Shown here: piece by piece, positions 11,302 to 21,699 of the stretch
Layout of the letters: each line of letters begins with the position of its first letter
How positions within the stretch are numbered: the first letter of the stretch is position 1
Assembly: GCA_039566865.1 (NCBI GenBank)
Contig: CM076944.1
Span: 15,646,501-15,710,500, forward strand
Source: Aurelia coerulea
Taxonomy: Eukaryota > Cnidaria > Scyphozoa > Semaeostomeae > Ulmaridae
Direction of reading: 5' to 3'
Length of the DNA: 64,000 nucleotides
Program-made: the position numbers and the translations under genes
Notes under the pieces: generated by a model
What the model saw: the letters and a program-made list of their open reading frames with translations, nothing else
Database searches by the model: none
Told to the model about the DNA's origin: nothing

Positions 11302-13032
11302 TTATGCATTGTTTTCTACAATAAGAGGTGGAAGAAAATTAGTTAGATAAGAACATATTATCCAGATTTTGTTAAGTTCTGCACCCATATTGATGGGGAA
11401 AACTGACTTCAAAATTCGAAAAGTTTTTATTCTTGAAATAGCACGCTCAACATGAATACGCACAGCTGCAATTTGCCGAGTCTCAACTTCCTCCTTGATG
11501 GACAAATGTTCTTTACCCCTCAGAAAGGGGGGGATGTTCAAGCTGACACCTTTTGGGAGGTCTACTTCTACGTCAAAGCCCTTGTCAGCCATAACTGAGT
11601 CTCCTTCTTCAAGTAGCTGGTAAATTCCACATTCAGAAGTTGCTCTCTTATCACTTGTTCTTCCCGTAAATAGGTCTGAGACATATGAGACAGCACCAGC
11701 AGGTGTTATACCAACAAGCCCTTTTGCTGTATTGTAATGTTTATAGTTCGAGTAAGTTGCAGCTTGAGACCTCACTGAGCTCGGCTTCTCAATGTATATT
11801 TCTGTGCAATCTATGATAACTCTGGTGGTTGGGTACATCTCCTTGAAAGAATTTGGCATTGTTTTCATTATTGCTGATTTGGAAGGCCAGATTGGGTAAG
11901 TTCTGAACTTGCTGTGTAGAAAGTCCAGCCAGGTTATCCAGATCCTTGAAAACTGAGAGCAAGAAATTCCAGCTCTGAAGGCTATGTCTTCTTCCAGCAG
12001 ACCAAGGCGTAGTCTCACAAGTACATAGAAAAACTCTTGTTCTGCTGTCAAAGCTCTCTTTGGTCCTCGTTTCATGTACCCTGGTGAGTTTATATTTTCA
12101 GGGTTAGCCTTTGTTCCATGATAAACGAGGTTATTTACAGCTGGACCAAAGGAATCAAAAATGATCTTGAAAGTTTCATAATCTGTAAATCCAGTATAAA
12201 ATCTGAATGCCTTCGGATTGGATTTGATATCATCCAATGAAAAACTATTTTTTTGTTTGCTGTCCACTTCAGTTAATCTTTGGATCTTATCTTTCAAACG
12301 CACATTTTCACGTTCAAGCTCTACTATTCTGGCAGTAAGATTGTCCTCTTGACTTTTCATTGGTCCTTGCTGTTGGTTACTCTCATTGTCCTCTTCTAGT
12401 TGAACCTCACTTATTCCCTGGCTCACTTCGTCATCGACATTCAACCCACTCAATTGCTGGTCAAGTTCTGTTGCATCTTGCACCTCAGCTTGGCTTAATG
12501 TCCCGTTTTGGTTTAAGGGCTTTTTACAACATTTTGGCACAAATTCTCTGTTCCTTGATTTAAGTGTGGCCCTCTCTTTCTGCTCTTTCTTGTGTTTTGT
12601 TTTTGGGACAATAGTGGGGATATTATTCATGTATGTTTTTTGCCCCCCAACAAAATGTTTTGAGCACACTCTGTGTCCCAACCCTGGGTCCTTGAAATCC
12701 TTTCTCGAAATCATGTGTAACCATTTCCTTCGCAGTTCTTGTTTTTCTGCACTCTTTCCGTTCGGAAAATTATAAAATGAGAGTTCTGGATTCCGTTTGC
12801 TATTGCTGAAGCAGTCAGGAACACAGCATGTAAATCCTCCAACGAGAGCTTTCCCTTCTCTTCGCCTGTTTTCCTTCCCGTTGCCCATGTTGACCTTAGG
12901 CCTTGTAGAACATTCGTCTTCCTCCTTCGCCAAAACTTCTTTAATCTGCAATTCTGTTGCACAGATCCCCGGACTAGAGTTTTGAAAAAAACTAGGGATC
13001 TGCTCATTGGTGAATTCAGATGATCTTTCCAT
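11302..13032 (-). CDS. THAP-domain DDE transposase (DDE_Tnp_4 type)
   Basis: An open frame of 576 residues from the ATG at 13032, with the frame open further upstream. After the shared ~49-residue leader comes a THAP zinc finger at about residues 67-150: CCVPDC, a KWLHMI core, VCSKHF and a PTIVP end. A short coiled coil follows at about 270-300 (ARIVELERENVRLKDKIQRL). The winged-helix-like and DDE_Tnp_4 catalytic region fills the C-terminal half. It contains the FAFRAGISCSQFSRIWITW-like helix-turn-helix (EEDIAFRAGIS), a first Asp in VIIDCTEIYIE, a second in VMADKGFDVE, and the Glu in IHVERAISRIK. THAP domains in such transposases bind transposon ends, and the DDE triad cuts and joins DNA. THAP domains are usually at the extreme N terminus, which leaves open a start at the Met on the repeat boundary (about 12898). 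The gene converges on the YqaJ gene with a ~0.7-kb gap. Confidence 0.92.
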   Translation of the reverse strand: MERSSEFTNEQIPSFFQNSSPGICATELQIKEVLAKEEDECSTRPKVNMGNGKENRRREGKALVGGFTCCVPDCFSNSKRNPELSFYNFPNGKSAEKQELRRKWLHMISRKDFKDPGLGHRVCSKHFVGGQKTYMNNIPTIVPKTKHKKEQKERATLKSRNREFVPKCCKKPLNQNGTLSQAEVQDATELDQQLSGLNVDDEVSQGISEVQLEEDNESNQQQGPMKSQEDNLTARIVELERENVRLKDKIQRLTEVDSKQKNSFSLDDIKSNPKAFRFYTGFTDYETFKIIFDSFGPAVNNLVYHGTKANPENINSPGYMKRGPKRALTAEQEFFYVLVRLRLGLLEEDIAFRAGISCSQFSRIWITWLDFLHSKFRTYPIWPSKSAIMKTMPNSFKEMYPTTRVIIDCTEIYIEKPSSVRSQAATYSNYKHYNTAKGLVGITPAGAVSYVSDLFTGRTSDKRATSECGIYQLLEEGDSVMADKGFDVEVDLPKGVSLNIPPFLRGKEHLSIKEEVETRQIAAVRIHVERAISRIKTFRILKSVFPINMGAELNKIWIICSYLTNFLPPLIVENNA

Positions 13033-13262
13033 GATTTTCTTCAATATTGACAACGTTAATCTACTTACTTCCGCGAACTTCCTTACAACTCTATACAAAT
13101 CACAACACGAGATCAGATTTTTAACTACTAGTCCCGCAATGCAATGCACGCCGCACGGGTGATGACGTAATTATGGGAAAGGCCTATTGTGCGGTAGCAA
13201 GCTTTTGGTCGTTGTTGCGCAGACCCTTCCTTCTTCAGAATATTGGGTCTGCACGCAGGCTA
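12895..13262 (-). repeat. right terminal inverted repeat with promoter and first coding part
   Basis: This is the uninterrupted repeat of about 368 bp. Read on the minus strand it gives TAGCCTGCGTGCAGACCC, the CRE-like ATTACGTCATCA, the transposase ATG at 13032, and ends at ATGG. It is the counterpart of 8275-8343 plus 8711-9014. Confidence 0.87.
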
Positions 13263-15465
13263 AGTCTTTCCTCTAAAGTTGATCTTCGAAGCATGCCTAA
13301 GACAAGGTGTTTTCCCGGAAGTATGGAAAAGAGCTAATGTCGTCCCAGTTCACAAAAAGAACAGTAAAAACCTTAAGCAGAACTATCGTCCCATCTCCCT
13401 CCTTCCACTTCTTGGTAAAATATTAGAAAAGTTAATGTTTGATTCTTTGTACGAACACCTTTCCGTTCATGAACTGCTAAATCCTAACCAATCTGGTTTT
13501 CGCCCTGGAGATTCTACTATTAATCAGTTGATCTCAATAGTTCATTCTATCTTTGTTGCATTTGACTGCAACCCTCCTTCAGTACGTTCGATGTACGTTC
13601 AGTTTATCTAGACATTTCAAAGGCTTTTGATAGAGTGTGGCACGATGGCTTAATCTACAAATTACGGCGTAATGGTGTATCTGGGCAGTTCTTGACACTG
13701 ATTCATAGTTTTTGAGCGGATCGTATGCAACGTACGGTATTAAATGGTAAAACATCACAATGGGGTAACATTTCTGCCGGAGTTCCACAGGGATCGATTT
13801 TAGGTCCCCTCTTCTTCCTTGTTTACATTAATGATCTGACAACAGATCTCAAATGCAATGTTAAGTTATTTGCCGATGATACATCAATTTTCTCAGTTGT
13901 TCACAACCCAAATGAATGCGCTGCGGATCTGAATCATGACTTAGATCTTATCAAACGCTGGGCGCATGACTGGAGGATGTCTTTCAATCCTGACCCTGCA
14001 AAACAAGCAGTCGAAGTGACATTTTCTAAGAAAAAGATCCCTGTTGACCATCCGTCTATCTTCTTCAATGATGTAACCGTTATGAAAGTTAACGAACATA
14101 AACATCTAGGTGTTGTGCTTGATAGTCGACTGACGTTTTCTAGTCATATTCAATCTGCTATCAATAAAGCGAGACGTGGGATTGGCATGCTACGGTTTTT
14201 ATCAAACTACTTGCCAAGACAAACTCTAAACGAACTTTATAAACTCTATGTTCGTCCACACCTCGACTATGGTGATGTCATTTATCATATCCCGTAGAAA
14301 GTGTGTGACTTCAGCCATGAAATCACCTTACATCGTCAGATGGAACGACTTGAATCCGTCCAGTATTCTGCTGGCTTAGCCATAATTGGCGCGTGGAAAG
14401 GTACTCCAAGAAACAAAATATACGAGGAACTTGGCTGGGAATCATTAAATGACAGAAGGTGGAGCAGGCGTCTCGTTCTTTTCTTTAAGTTCATCAATAA
14501 ACTTGCTCCGGAATATACAAGATATCCTATTCCACAACTTCGTTGGTCAAATTATGCTCTTAGAAATCAGGCTGTTGTTGGGCGAATAAATGCAAGAACA
14601 GAGCGCTTTGAGTCAAGCTTCTATCCCAATTGTTTGAAAGAATGGAACAGTCTTGCTTCTGAGATCAGGGAATCACCTACAGTAAGCTCATTCAAAAACA
14701 GACTCTCTTCTCTTATCCGCCCTACCCAGAAACCTGTTTATGGAATTTATGATCCAAAAGGTGTTGCCATCCTCACCCAGCTACGCGTAGGCCTCAGTAA
14801 GCTAAGTTGTCACAAATTCAATCATAACTTTCGAGACACAGTTGACCCAATGTGTCTAATTAATGATGGAATTGAGGATACTGAACACTTCTTGCTGCAA
14901 TGCCATGCATATGATGATCAAAGGCGTGATCTCCTAGGAGCGGTTAACGAAGTATTGCAACTACACAACATCTTAAACCTGCCAAATCAAACCCTTTTGC
15001 AAATAATGTTGTATGGTGATAAAAGATTTTCTCATAACCAAAATAAAGAAATTTTGGAATCAACGCTAAAATTCATTCATACATCAGAGCGTTTCTTGTA
15101 GCACCAGCAATTACAAACCTAGGTAGATTAATCTTCTGTCTCATCCTTCTCTATTAATCTTTAACTTCTTACAAAATAATATATGTATAGTAGATGTATC
15201 TATGTTACTAAAGACTATACCAAAATCTGTCAATCTTCAATTTTGATTCAAGCAGTAGTGTCGCCATATCTTTCGATTAAGCCGGTTTCTCCCTTAGGAG
15301 AGACCGACAGAAACTTTGGTATAGCCTTTAGTATCTGTATTGTTATTTGTTAAGATCATTTAGGGTAACCATGCCTATCATGCTCCCAATGGTATCGTCT
15401 TTTGTAACTATGTCTTTGTTAAATTGTATATTTTTAGATTGTGTATATATAAAAAAATACTTTCT
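13263..15465 (+). pseudogene. LINE-A copy A1, RT and 3' end
   Basis: This continues the RT interrupted at 8274. Visible blocks are VFPLKLIFEAC, FPEVWKRANVVPVHKK, NYRPISLLPLLGKILEKLM, NPNQSGFRPGDSTINQLI, DISKAFDRVW, GVPQGSILGPLFFLVYINDL and the catalytic KLFADDTSIFSVV. A C-terminal Cys/His block DPMCLINDGIEDTEHFLLQC closes the ORF at 15101. Breaks: a local rearrangement/frameshift at about 13585-13610, a TGA at about 13713 (sister copies read SFLKDRKQR there), and a TAG at 14296. The catalytic Asp pair is retained. The 3' untranslated part ends near 15460 in an A-rich run. It is dead as a single ORF. The family is CR1/Jockey-superfamily-like; the clade is uncertain. Confidence 0.9.
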
Positions 15466-15479
15466 TTGACAATGACCTA

Positions 15480-16280
15480 ATTCAACAATTGATTTTTCAA
15501 CTGTTTCCACAAAGTTTCCACAGTTCGAAAACCCGACACGGTTTTGTTTTTTGTGCTTTTAAGGTCTCTAGAGGCCACCGTATTATGCTCCATATTTACT
15601 TATCATTGTGTTAAGGTTTATGTTTACCTAAATCGTCTTTTTAACTATGTGTATTTTCGTTTAGTTTATGTCTCGTTACTATTATTTTCCCTATTTTGCC
15701 TTGGTGGTTGCATTATGACTGGTCGCCTCCTAGGACCAGCGAGAAGATTTCTTTATGATGATGCCGGTTGATATCAAACAATGGAGAGCAACAATAGGGT
15801 GTTTCCGTGTGTCTATGCAAAATAAATCCCAACTGAGCAGAAATGTTAGGCCACTCTCAAATTCTCTTTCAAATTGTTAAATTATTTTGGTTTTGTTATT
15901 GGTTCATCGCAGTCTCAATACTCGTTCTGCCATTCACACTGATAATATTTTTTCTTGCAGTTCACTCCGTTGCACTAGAGTTATGTTTTTGCCTTTGTTC
16001 GCCCGCATGCATCGGTGTGCGAAGATAGTACTTTACATTACAGTAGAGCTCGTCAAACGAATCCCGTTAGGTGTCATTGTTATTGTTCGATATAGGTATT
16101 TTCAGTCTCATTATGTCTACTTTTACACCGCGTGCGTAGAATGTTCAGCATTAAATCTTCAGTGGTTAGTGTTTAGGACCATTCTGCTGAGTGGTGATAT
16201 AGAAATAAATCCAGGCCCTGAAACACTTGATTTGTACGTGGAACCTAAATGGCATTACTGCACATGACTTTTTACGCGTG
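15480..16280 (+). pseudogene. LINE-A copy A2, hydrophobic leader with 2A-like motif
   Basis: The frame 15887-16267 encodes an N-terminal leader rich in hydrophobic residues (RCAKIVLYITVELV, LGVIVIVRYRYF). It ends in LLSGDIEINPGP, whose DIEINPGP matches the D(V/I)ExNPGP core of 2A/2A-like ribosome-skipping peptides. Such motifs are known at the start of APE-type LINE ORFs in animals (Odon et al. 2013, from memory). A frameshift near 16230 follows; the endonuclease start (CTWNLNGITAHDFLRVSLIKAY) is read in another frame. The region before 15887 is probable 5' leader of the same element. Confidence 0.7.
16196..16219 (+). other. 2A-like ribosome-skipping motif
   Basis: Codons read D-I-E-I-N-P-G-P directly after LLSG. 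In known 2A peptides the ribosome fails to form the Gly-Pro bond here and continues. If active, it would release the hydrophobic leader from the endonuclease-RT polyprotein. Confidence 0.75.
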
Positions 16281-16983
16281 TCTCTTATAAAGGCTTACAA
16301 TTCGGTGTATAATCATGATATCATTGGAATTGTTGAAACCCACCTTGACAGCACCGTTGATAAAGATAGACTGGCACTTGATGGATATACCTTTATTAAT
16401 GAATGATAACCATCCTCAAAATGTAAAAAGGGGTGGTGTTGGGCTATATATCAAAGATTCCCTGCCTTCAAAAACTCGTTCTGACCTAGTAACTCACCCT
16501 GAATGTATTGTGTATGAAAGTCAATTAAAAAGGAAAAAGTACTTCTTTGCCGTAATCTATAGGAGTCCAAGTCAGGGTGCGGAGGAGTTTGATAACTTTA
16601 CCATAAACTTTGAGTTGATGTTATCCAAAATGCATGCTGAAAATCCATTCTGCGTTATTATTACTGGTGATTTCAACTGCAGATCAACTCAGTGGTGGGA
16701 AAGTGATATCGAAAATAACGAGGAAAAAATATTTGAGCCTCTAGCGTCTGACAATGGTCTTCATCAATTAATCTCAGAACCAACTAATTTAATGGGTGAA
16801 TCTAAATCCTGCATTGACTTGATATTTACTGATCAGCCTAACCTCATCATCGATTCTGGTGTCCATCCGTCACTACATGAGCAGTGCCACCATCAAATTG
16901 TTTACGGTAAATTATCTGTTTCAAACATAGTACAACGTCCATATACCCGTAAGATTTGGTATTACGATAAGGCAAACTTTATA

Positions 16984-17590
16984 CCGGGTGTCCCAAAAAA
17001 ATGTATACGGATTTGGTTGACTCCATCGATGTAAATTTAGCTTCAATCAATGTCTAATCACTCTAAAAATGTTCCTTGATAGTTAACTTGAACATAGGTA
17101 CCTCGTTTGTTGGTATTTGTGCTTTGAGAGCAGACCTGTTAATCTTGAAAGCTCAAATTTGCCTCTTTCTGCAAACCAGAGCTTTAGCCTTTTGGCCTAA
17201 GAAAATTCTTAAGGCACAGCGTATAAATGAACGATAGCCTTGATGAAATTTGAGCAATATTAAATCTTGAGTTATTTTGCTGTCTACAAGTCACCTTTAT
17301 AGTCACCCACTGGGCAGTTTCTTAATTTTTCATAAATTTTAGTTCTTAATTTCGATGTGCTACAGGAATTTGCTTAGGCCAAAAGGCCAAAGCTCTGGTT
17401 TGCAGAAGGAGGCAAATTTGAGCTTTCAAGATTGATATTTCTACTCTCAAAGCACCAATACCAACAAACGAGGTATTTATGTTCAAGTTAACTATCGAGG
17501 AACATTTTGAGAATGATTAGCCATTGATTAAAGCTAAATTCACATTGCTGGAGTCAACCAAATATGTATACATTTTTTTGGGACACCCGG
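16984..17590. mobile_element. Tc1/mariner-type foldback MITE in LINE-A2
   Basis: A 607-bp element with ends CCGGGTGTCCCAAAAAAATG inverted, flanked by TA on both sides. Each arm is about 230 bp and well matched; no transposase is encoded. Removing it with one TA restores the LINE reading ANFIAIRKSIE, homologous to ADFAAIMKSIQ in copy A3. TA target and GGTGTCCC-type ends point to the IS630/Tc1/mariner group. Confidence 0.9.
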
Positions 17591-20174
17591 TAGCAATCAG
17601 GAAAAGCATTGAAACGTTTGCTTGGCACGAATATCTTGACAACATGACTTGCCCTAATAAACAGGTAAAACTACTCAATGAAGGCCTTTTCAACATTTTT
17701 TCAAATTTCATCCCCAACAAAGTTAAAACAATTAGGCCTCGTCAAGCTCCCTGGATAACGCAAGCCACCAAAAACTTTCTAAGGAAAAAAATCGTGCATA
17801 TAAAACTTTTGTGAGGAGTGGTCAGCCAGACGACAAGCTTGAAGGTATGCAGAAAATGATATCTGAAGGAGCAAGACTGACGGAGGACGCTAAGCGGAAT
17901 TACTTCCTTAAGGCAGGAAAAAACACTGGCTAATCCTGGGACCAGCAGCAAAACCTATTGGACCTTAATAAACACTGTCTTAAACAAAGTTAAGATTCCG
18001 ATGATACCACCTCTTCTAGAGAGCGGGCTGTTTCTAACGGATTTTACCGCAAAGCACAGATATTTAATGACCATTTCATTCTTCAATGCACGACCATTGA
18101 CACAGGTAGTGAAATTCCCCAAGATACACCGGTAACTACGACTCTGATAAGTGATTTCGTCATCTCTGAGGAAAAGATACTTAATATCCTTAGATCGCTT
18201 AATCCCAATAAAGCACATGGCTGGGACGAAATATCTGTAAGGATGATAAAGTTGAGCGATGTTGCATTGGTTCTGCCACTCAAGATAATTTTCACAAATT
18301 GTTTAAGGCGTGTTTTATTTCCCGAAATTTGGAAATATGCAAATGTAGTGCCAGTTCATAAGAAAAATGAGAAAAATTTGAAGGGGAATTACCGTCCTAT
18401 TTCTCTTTTACCAATTTTTGGGAAAATACTAGAAAAACTCATATATGATTCTCTTTACTCACATCTTGTATGACATGAACTACTCAACCCAAATCAATCA
18501 GGTTTTCGCCCAGGAGACTCAACCATCAACCAGTTACTCTCAATAACACACAAAATATTTAAAGCTTTTGACTGTAACCCTCCCCTTGATGCTCGTTCTG
18601 TGTATCTTGACATTTCTAAGGCATTTGATAGGGTAAGGCACGATGGTCTAATTTATAAAGTAAAACGATGTGGTGTCTCGGGACAACTTCTTTTTTTAAT
18701 CCAAAGCTTTCTCAAGGATCGAAAGCAGAGGACAGTACTGAATGGACAGAGTTCAAATTGGGGAGATATTTCTGCAGGGGTGCCCCATGGCTCTATTCTT
18801 GGACCCTTGTTTTTCCTTGTGTATATAAATGATCTAGCTGTAGGCTTGAAGTGCAATGTTAAGTTATTTGCTGATGATACATCGTTGTTCTCAGTGGTCG
18901 AAGATTCAAATACAGCTGCCAATGACATGAACCATGACTTGGACTTGATAAGTCGGTGGGCTCAAGCTTGGAGAATGTCCTTTAATCCTGATCCGCAAAA
19001 AAGCTGTTGAATTAACATTTTCAAGGAAAAAAATCAAAATTGATCATCCAGTGATTCTTTTTAACAACATACCAGTCAAGAAAGTAAATGAACATAAACA
19101 TTTAGGAATTATCCTGGACTCAAAGCTATCTTTCTCAGCTCATATCAAATCGGCGATCTCTAAAACAAGGAAGGGCATTAGTTTGCTGAAATATCTCTCC
19201 AAATACCTGCCAAGGCATACCCTAAACGAATTATCTAAGCTCTATGTTCGACCCCACCTAGACTATGGTGCTGCCATTTACCATATTCCTGCCAAAGTAA
19301 ATGAATTCAGTCAAAATATCCTTTTACCAAATTTAATGGAAAAACTAGAGTCCGTACAGCATTCTCCTGCCTTGGCTGTGTCAGGTACATGGAGGGGAAC
19401 ATCTCGAGAGAAGCTGTACACAGAGCTTGGATGAGAGTCACTAAGTTCCCGAAGATGGAGTAGACGCCTTACCTTGTTCTACAAGTTTGTAAATAATTTT
19501 AGTCCTGAGTATACAGTTGAACCAATTCCCCCTCTTCATCATTTGCAGTACCGTCTTCACGACCAGGATGTCATTGGGCGATTAAAGGCAAGAACAGAAA
19601 AGTTCAAGTCTAGCTTCTATCCAAACTGTTTATCCGAATGGAATAAGCTTGAGCCTGAATTGAGACATGCGCCTTCTATTGCCGTTTTTAAGAAAAAGCT
19701 GTTATCAATAATCCGCCTCCCTGCAAAATCTGTTTTTGGAATTCACGATCGAATAGGATTATCCTACCTGACACAACTTATAGTTCGTCTCAGCAAGTTA
19801 AATTTCCATAAATTTTAGCATAATTCTAGGGATACCATAAACCCAATGTGCCCAACAAACGATGGCATTGAGGACACTGAGCACTTTTTGTTGCTCTGCC
19901 CTTCTTTTGATGCTCAACGACAAAATCGTCTCGCTGGGATTGTTGAATTATTACGACCATTTGTACAAATCACCAATCTTTCAAACGATTTTTTCACGCA
20001 TCTTTTATTGTATGGTGATCAAGACCTTCCTGATGAGTTGAACAGAAATCTACTCGAATTAACTTTACGCTTCATCCACGAAACTGGTCGCTTTGATTAA
20101 TCTATTGAGACAACAGCTATGTACTAAGCAACCACCAAGTCCTTTATCGTAAATAGCTCTTTCCTTGTAAATTC

Positions 20175-20287
20175 TGTTTCACATCAGATGTCAGCCATTT
20201 TACTTTACTAAATCAACAATTAATTGATTTGCACTCGTGACATATTTCAACCCATTGAAACCCTGACCTGACATCTGATATGAGACA
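20175..20287. repeat. inverted repeat in LINE-A2 3' UTR
   Basis: The arms TGTTTCACATCAGATGTCAG and CTGACATCTGATATGAGACA are separated by 73 nt. LINE-A3 has a matching stem at 53072-53253 with an unrelated loop. Confidence 0.7.
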
Positions 20288-20689
20288 AAATCTAGTATAG
20301 TATCCATTAATCTTTAATTGTATCGTAATGTGTCTGTATACAGTTTAACGTTTCATGTTTTATATACTGGCCATTGGGTAGTCATTGTATTTCGCTCCCC
20401 ATGGTATCGTACCTGTAGTGTTGTATAGTAATTTATATAGGTATAGTAGAATGTAAGATTATTGTAAAATTTATATTTGAATAAAAAACAAAAATACATA
20501 AAGTTGCGGCACCAAAACTGATGAACGAATTAAAAGGGAAATAAAAGATAGGTGTGAGACATTGAAGTCCAAGCAAGCCCTTGTGATACAGCATTTGCGC
20601 TGCGCGCGAACTGCAGCAAGCGTGTTTTGGTATTTTTGTGCGTTTTGGAGATACAATTATCAACTGATCCTACCGTGATAATGTTTCGG

Positions 20690-21695
20690 GATTTAAGGTC
20701 AGTACACTATTTTGCTCACAGCTTATCCATAGCAACCTTGGCCAAAGGACACCTTGTATCTCATATGCAACCAAAAAGGTAAAATGTATCGCACCTTTCA
20801 TTCGTTCTTCAGGTTGTGTACGAGTATGTCCACAAGGTTTTTGTTCCTTTGTAGTGCCAGGAAAGGCTGATTTTGTAAAATAGATTTCAGGCTTTTGTTT
20901 TCATGGATTACTTTCCAGCGCTTTTTTAGTATTTTGTTGATCTGTGAGGTGTTTTTGTTGAATGGTACTATGAAGGGGAGTATTCTACCTTGTTTCTTGT
21001 GTTTGGAGTTTCCAAAGAGGGCATTTATTTGTGAAAGTTGTTATACCTTTACAAATTGCTGATCAAGTTCCTGTATAGGGTAACCTCTTTTGATGAGGTT
21101 AGTTTTTAGTTGTTCTAACTTGATTCTTAGCGTTTCGTTGTTTGTTATTATGCGTCGATATCTGAGCGCTTAGCTGTATATTATGCTTTGTTTGCAAGGA
21201 TCTAGATGAAATGATTGTTTGTGTAGCAAGGAGCAAATGTATGTGGGTTTCACATAGAGTGCTCTCTAGTTTTTGTTCTTTGTTTCTGAATACTGTTGTG
21301 TCAAGGAAATTCACTTTGTTTTGTGAGTATTCCATCTCAAATTTGATGATTTAAGAATTGTAGTAATTCGTTCTATGTACTCGCAGGTAGAATTTGTTAT
21401 CAAATGTAAAGTAGTTGTTTTCAAGAATGAATTTAAGCATTTGATGTATGTGCTTTGGTGGGAGCGGTGCTTTGGGTTTGTAGTGATTTTCAATTGCCTC
21501 GAGGCAGTATTGTATCTTCCTGGTGTGGTATGTTGGTGGATAGAGATTTGACATCCAGTGTTGCTAGAATCGTATTTTCTGGCATTTGTTCTAGTCTGTG
21601 TATGACTTTCAGGAAGTGTGTTGTATCTTTATGCATAAGGGAGAAGTGTCCACAATTTTTTACCAGGCACTGATTGTTTCTTGTTCCCATTTTGT
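20690..21695 (-). pseudogene. Penelope-like element RT remnant
   Basis: Minus-strand pieces at 21490-21690, 21351-21554 and 21099-21335, continuing to about 20780, read in order like a Penelope-like RT. Motifs are DTTHFLKVIHRLE, ILATLDVKSLSTNIPHQE, LPPKHIHQMLKFILENNYF, KVNFLDTTVF, RGYPIQELDQQF and GRILPFIVPFNKNTSQI. Penelope-like elements encode an RT often followed by a GIY-YIG nuclease; no GIY-YIG part is visible. Multiple frameshifts and stops show it is dead. The 5' part of the RT is missing beyond about 21695. Confidence 0.82.
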
Positions 21696-21699
21696 GGTC

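Larger units (their letters stand above)
8275..13262. mobile_element. complete THAP/DDE plus SWIM-YqaJ DNA transposon (ISL2EU-like)
   Basis: This is a 4988-bp cut-and-paste transposon. It begins TAGCCTGCGCGCAGACCC and ends GGGTCTGCACGCAGGCTA. The inverted repeats run about 69 bp plus a further ~304 bp (8275-8343 and 8711-9014 on the left, 12895-13262 on the right). The left repeat is split by a ~365-bp insert. The two genes are convergent, and each starts inside one inverted repeat. From memory, eukaryotic ISL2EU-type elements pair a DDE transposase with a YqaJ-like nuclease, which fits the gene content. The 9-bp duplication does not match the 2-bp duplication I recall for that superfamily, so the superfamily label is tentative. 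Both ORFs look intact, so this copy may be recent. Confidence 0.88.
16230..20490 (+). pseudogene. LINE-A copy A2, endonuclease, RT and 3' end
   Basis: An APE endonuclease (FAVIYRSPSQG, IITGDFNCRSTQWWE, SCIDLIFTDQPNLI, EQCHHQIVYGKL) runs to 16981, is interrupted by a mariner-type MITE, and resumes at 17593. RT blocks are SVRMIKLSDVALVLPLKII, YANVVPVHKKNEKNLKGNYR, DISKAFDRVRHDGL, GVPHGSILGPLFFLVYIND and KLFADDTSLFSVV. The C-terminal block CPTNDGIEDTEHFLLLCPSF ends at 20100. Lesions include frameshifts near 16230, 16400 (an AATG duplication), 17790 and 19005, and stops at about 18472, 19432 and 19816. The 3' UTR (20101-20490) holds an inverted repeat at 20175-20287. It is the most nearly full-length LINE-A copy here. 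Confidence 0.9.

Noticed and set aside
15544..15771. Separate small membrane-protein gene
   Set aside because: Lies in the probable 5' leader of LINE-A2, has no recognisable domain, and the T-rich DNA accounts for the hydrophobicity.
16190..16267. 2A-like motif as evidence of a viral insertion
   Set aside because: Endonuclease and RT of a LINE follow directly; such motifs are known in APE-type LINEs, so no virus is needed.
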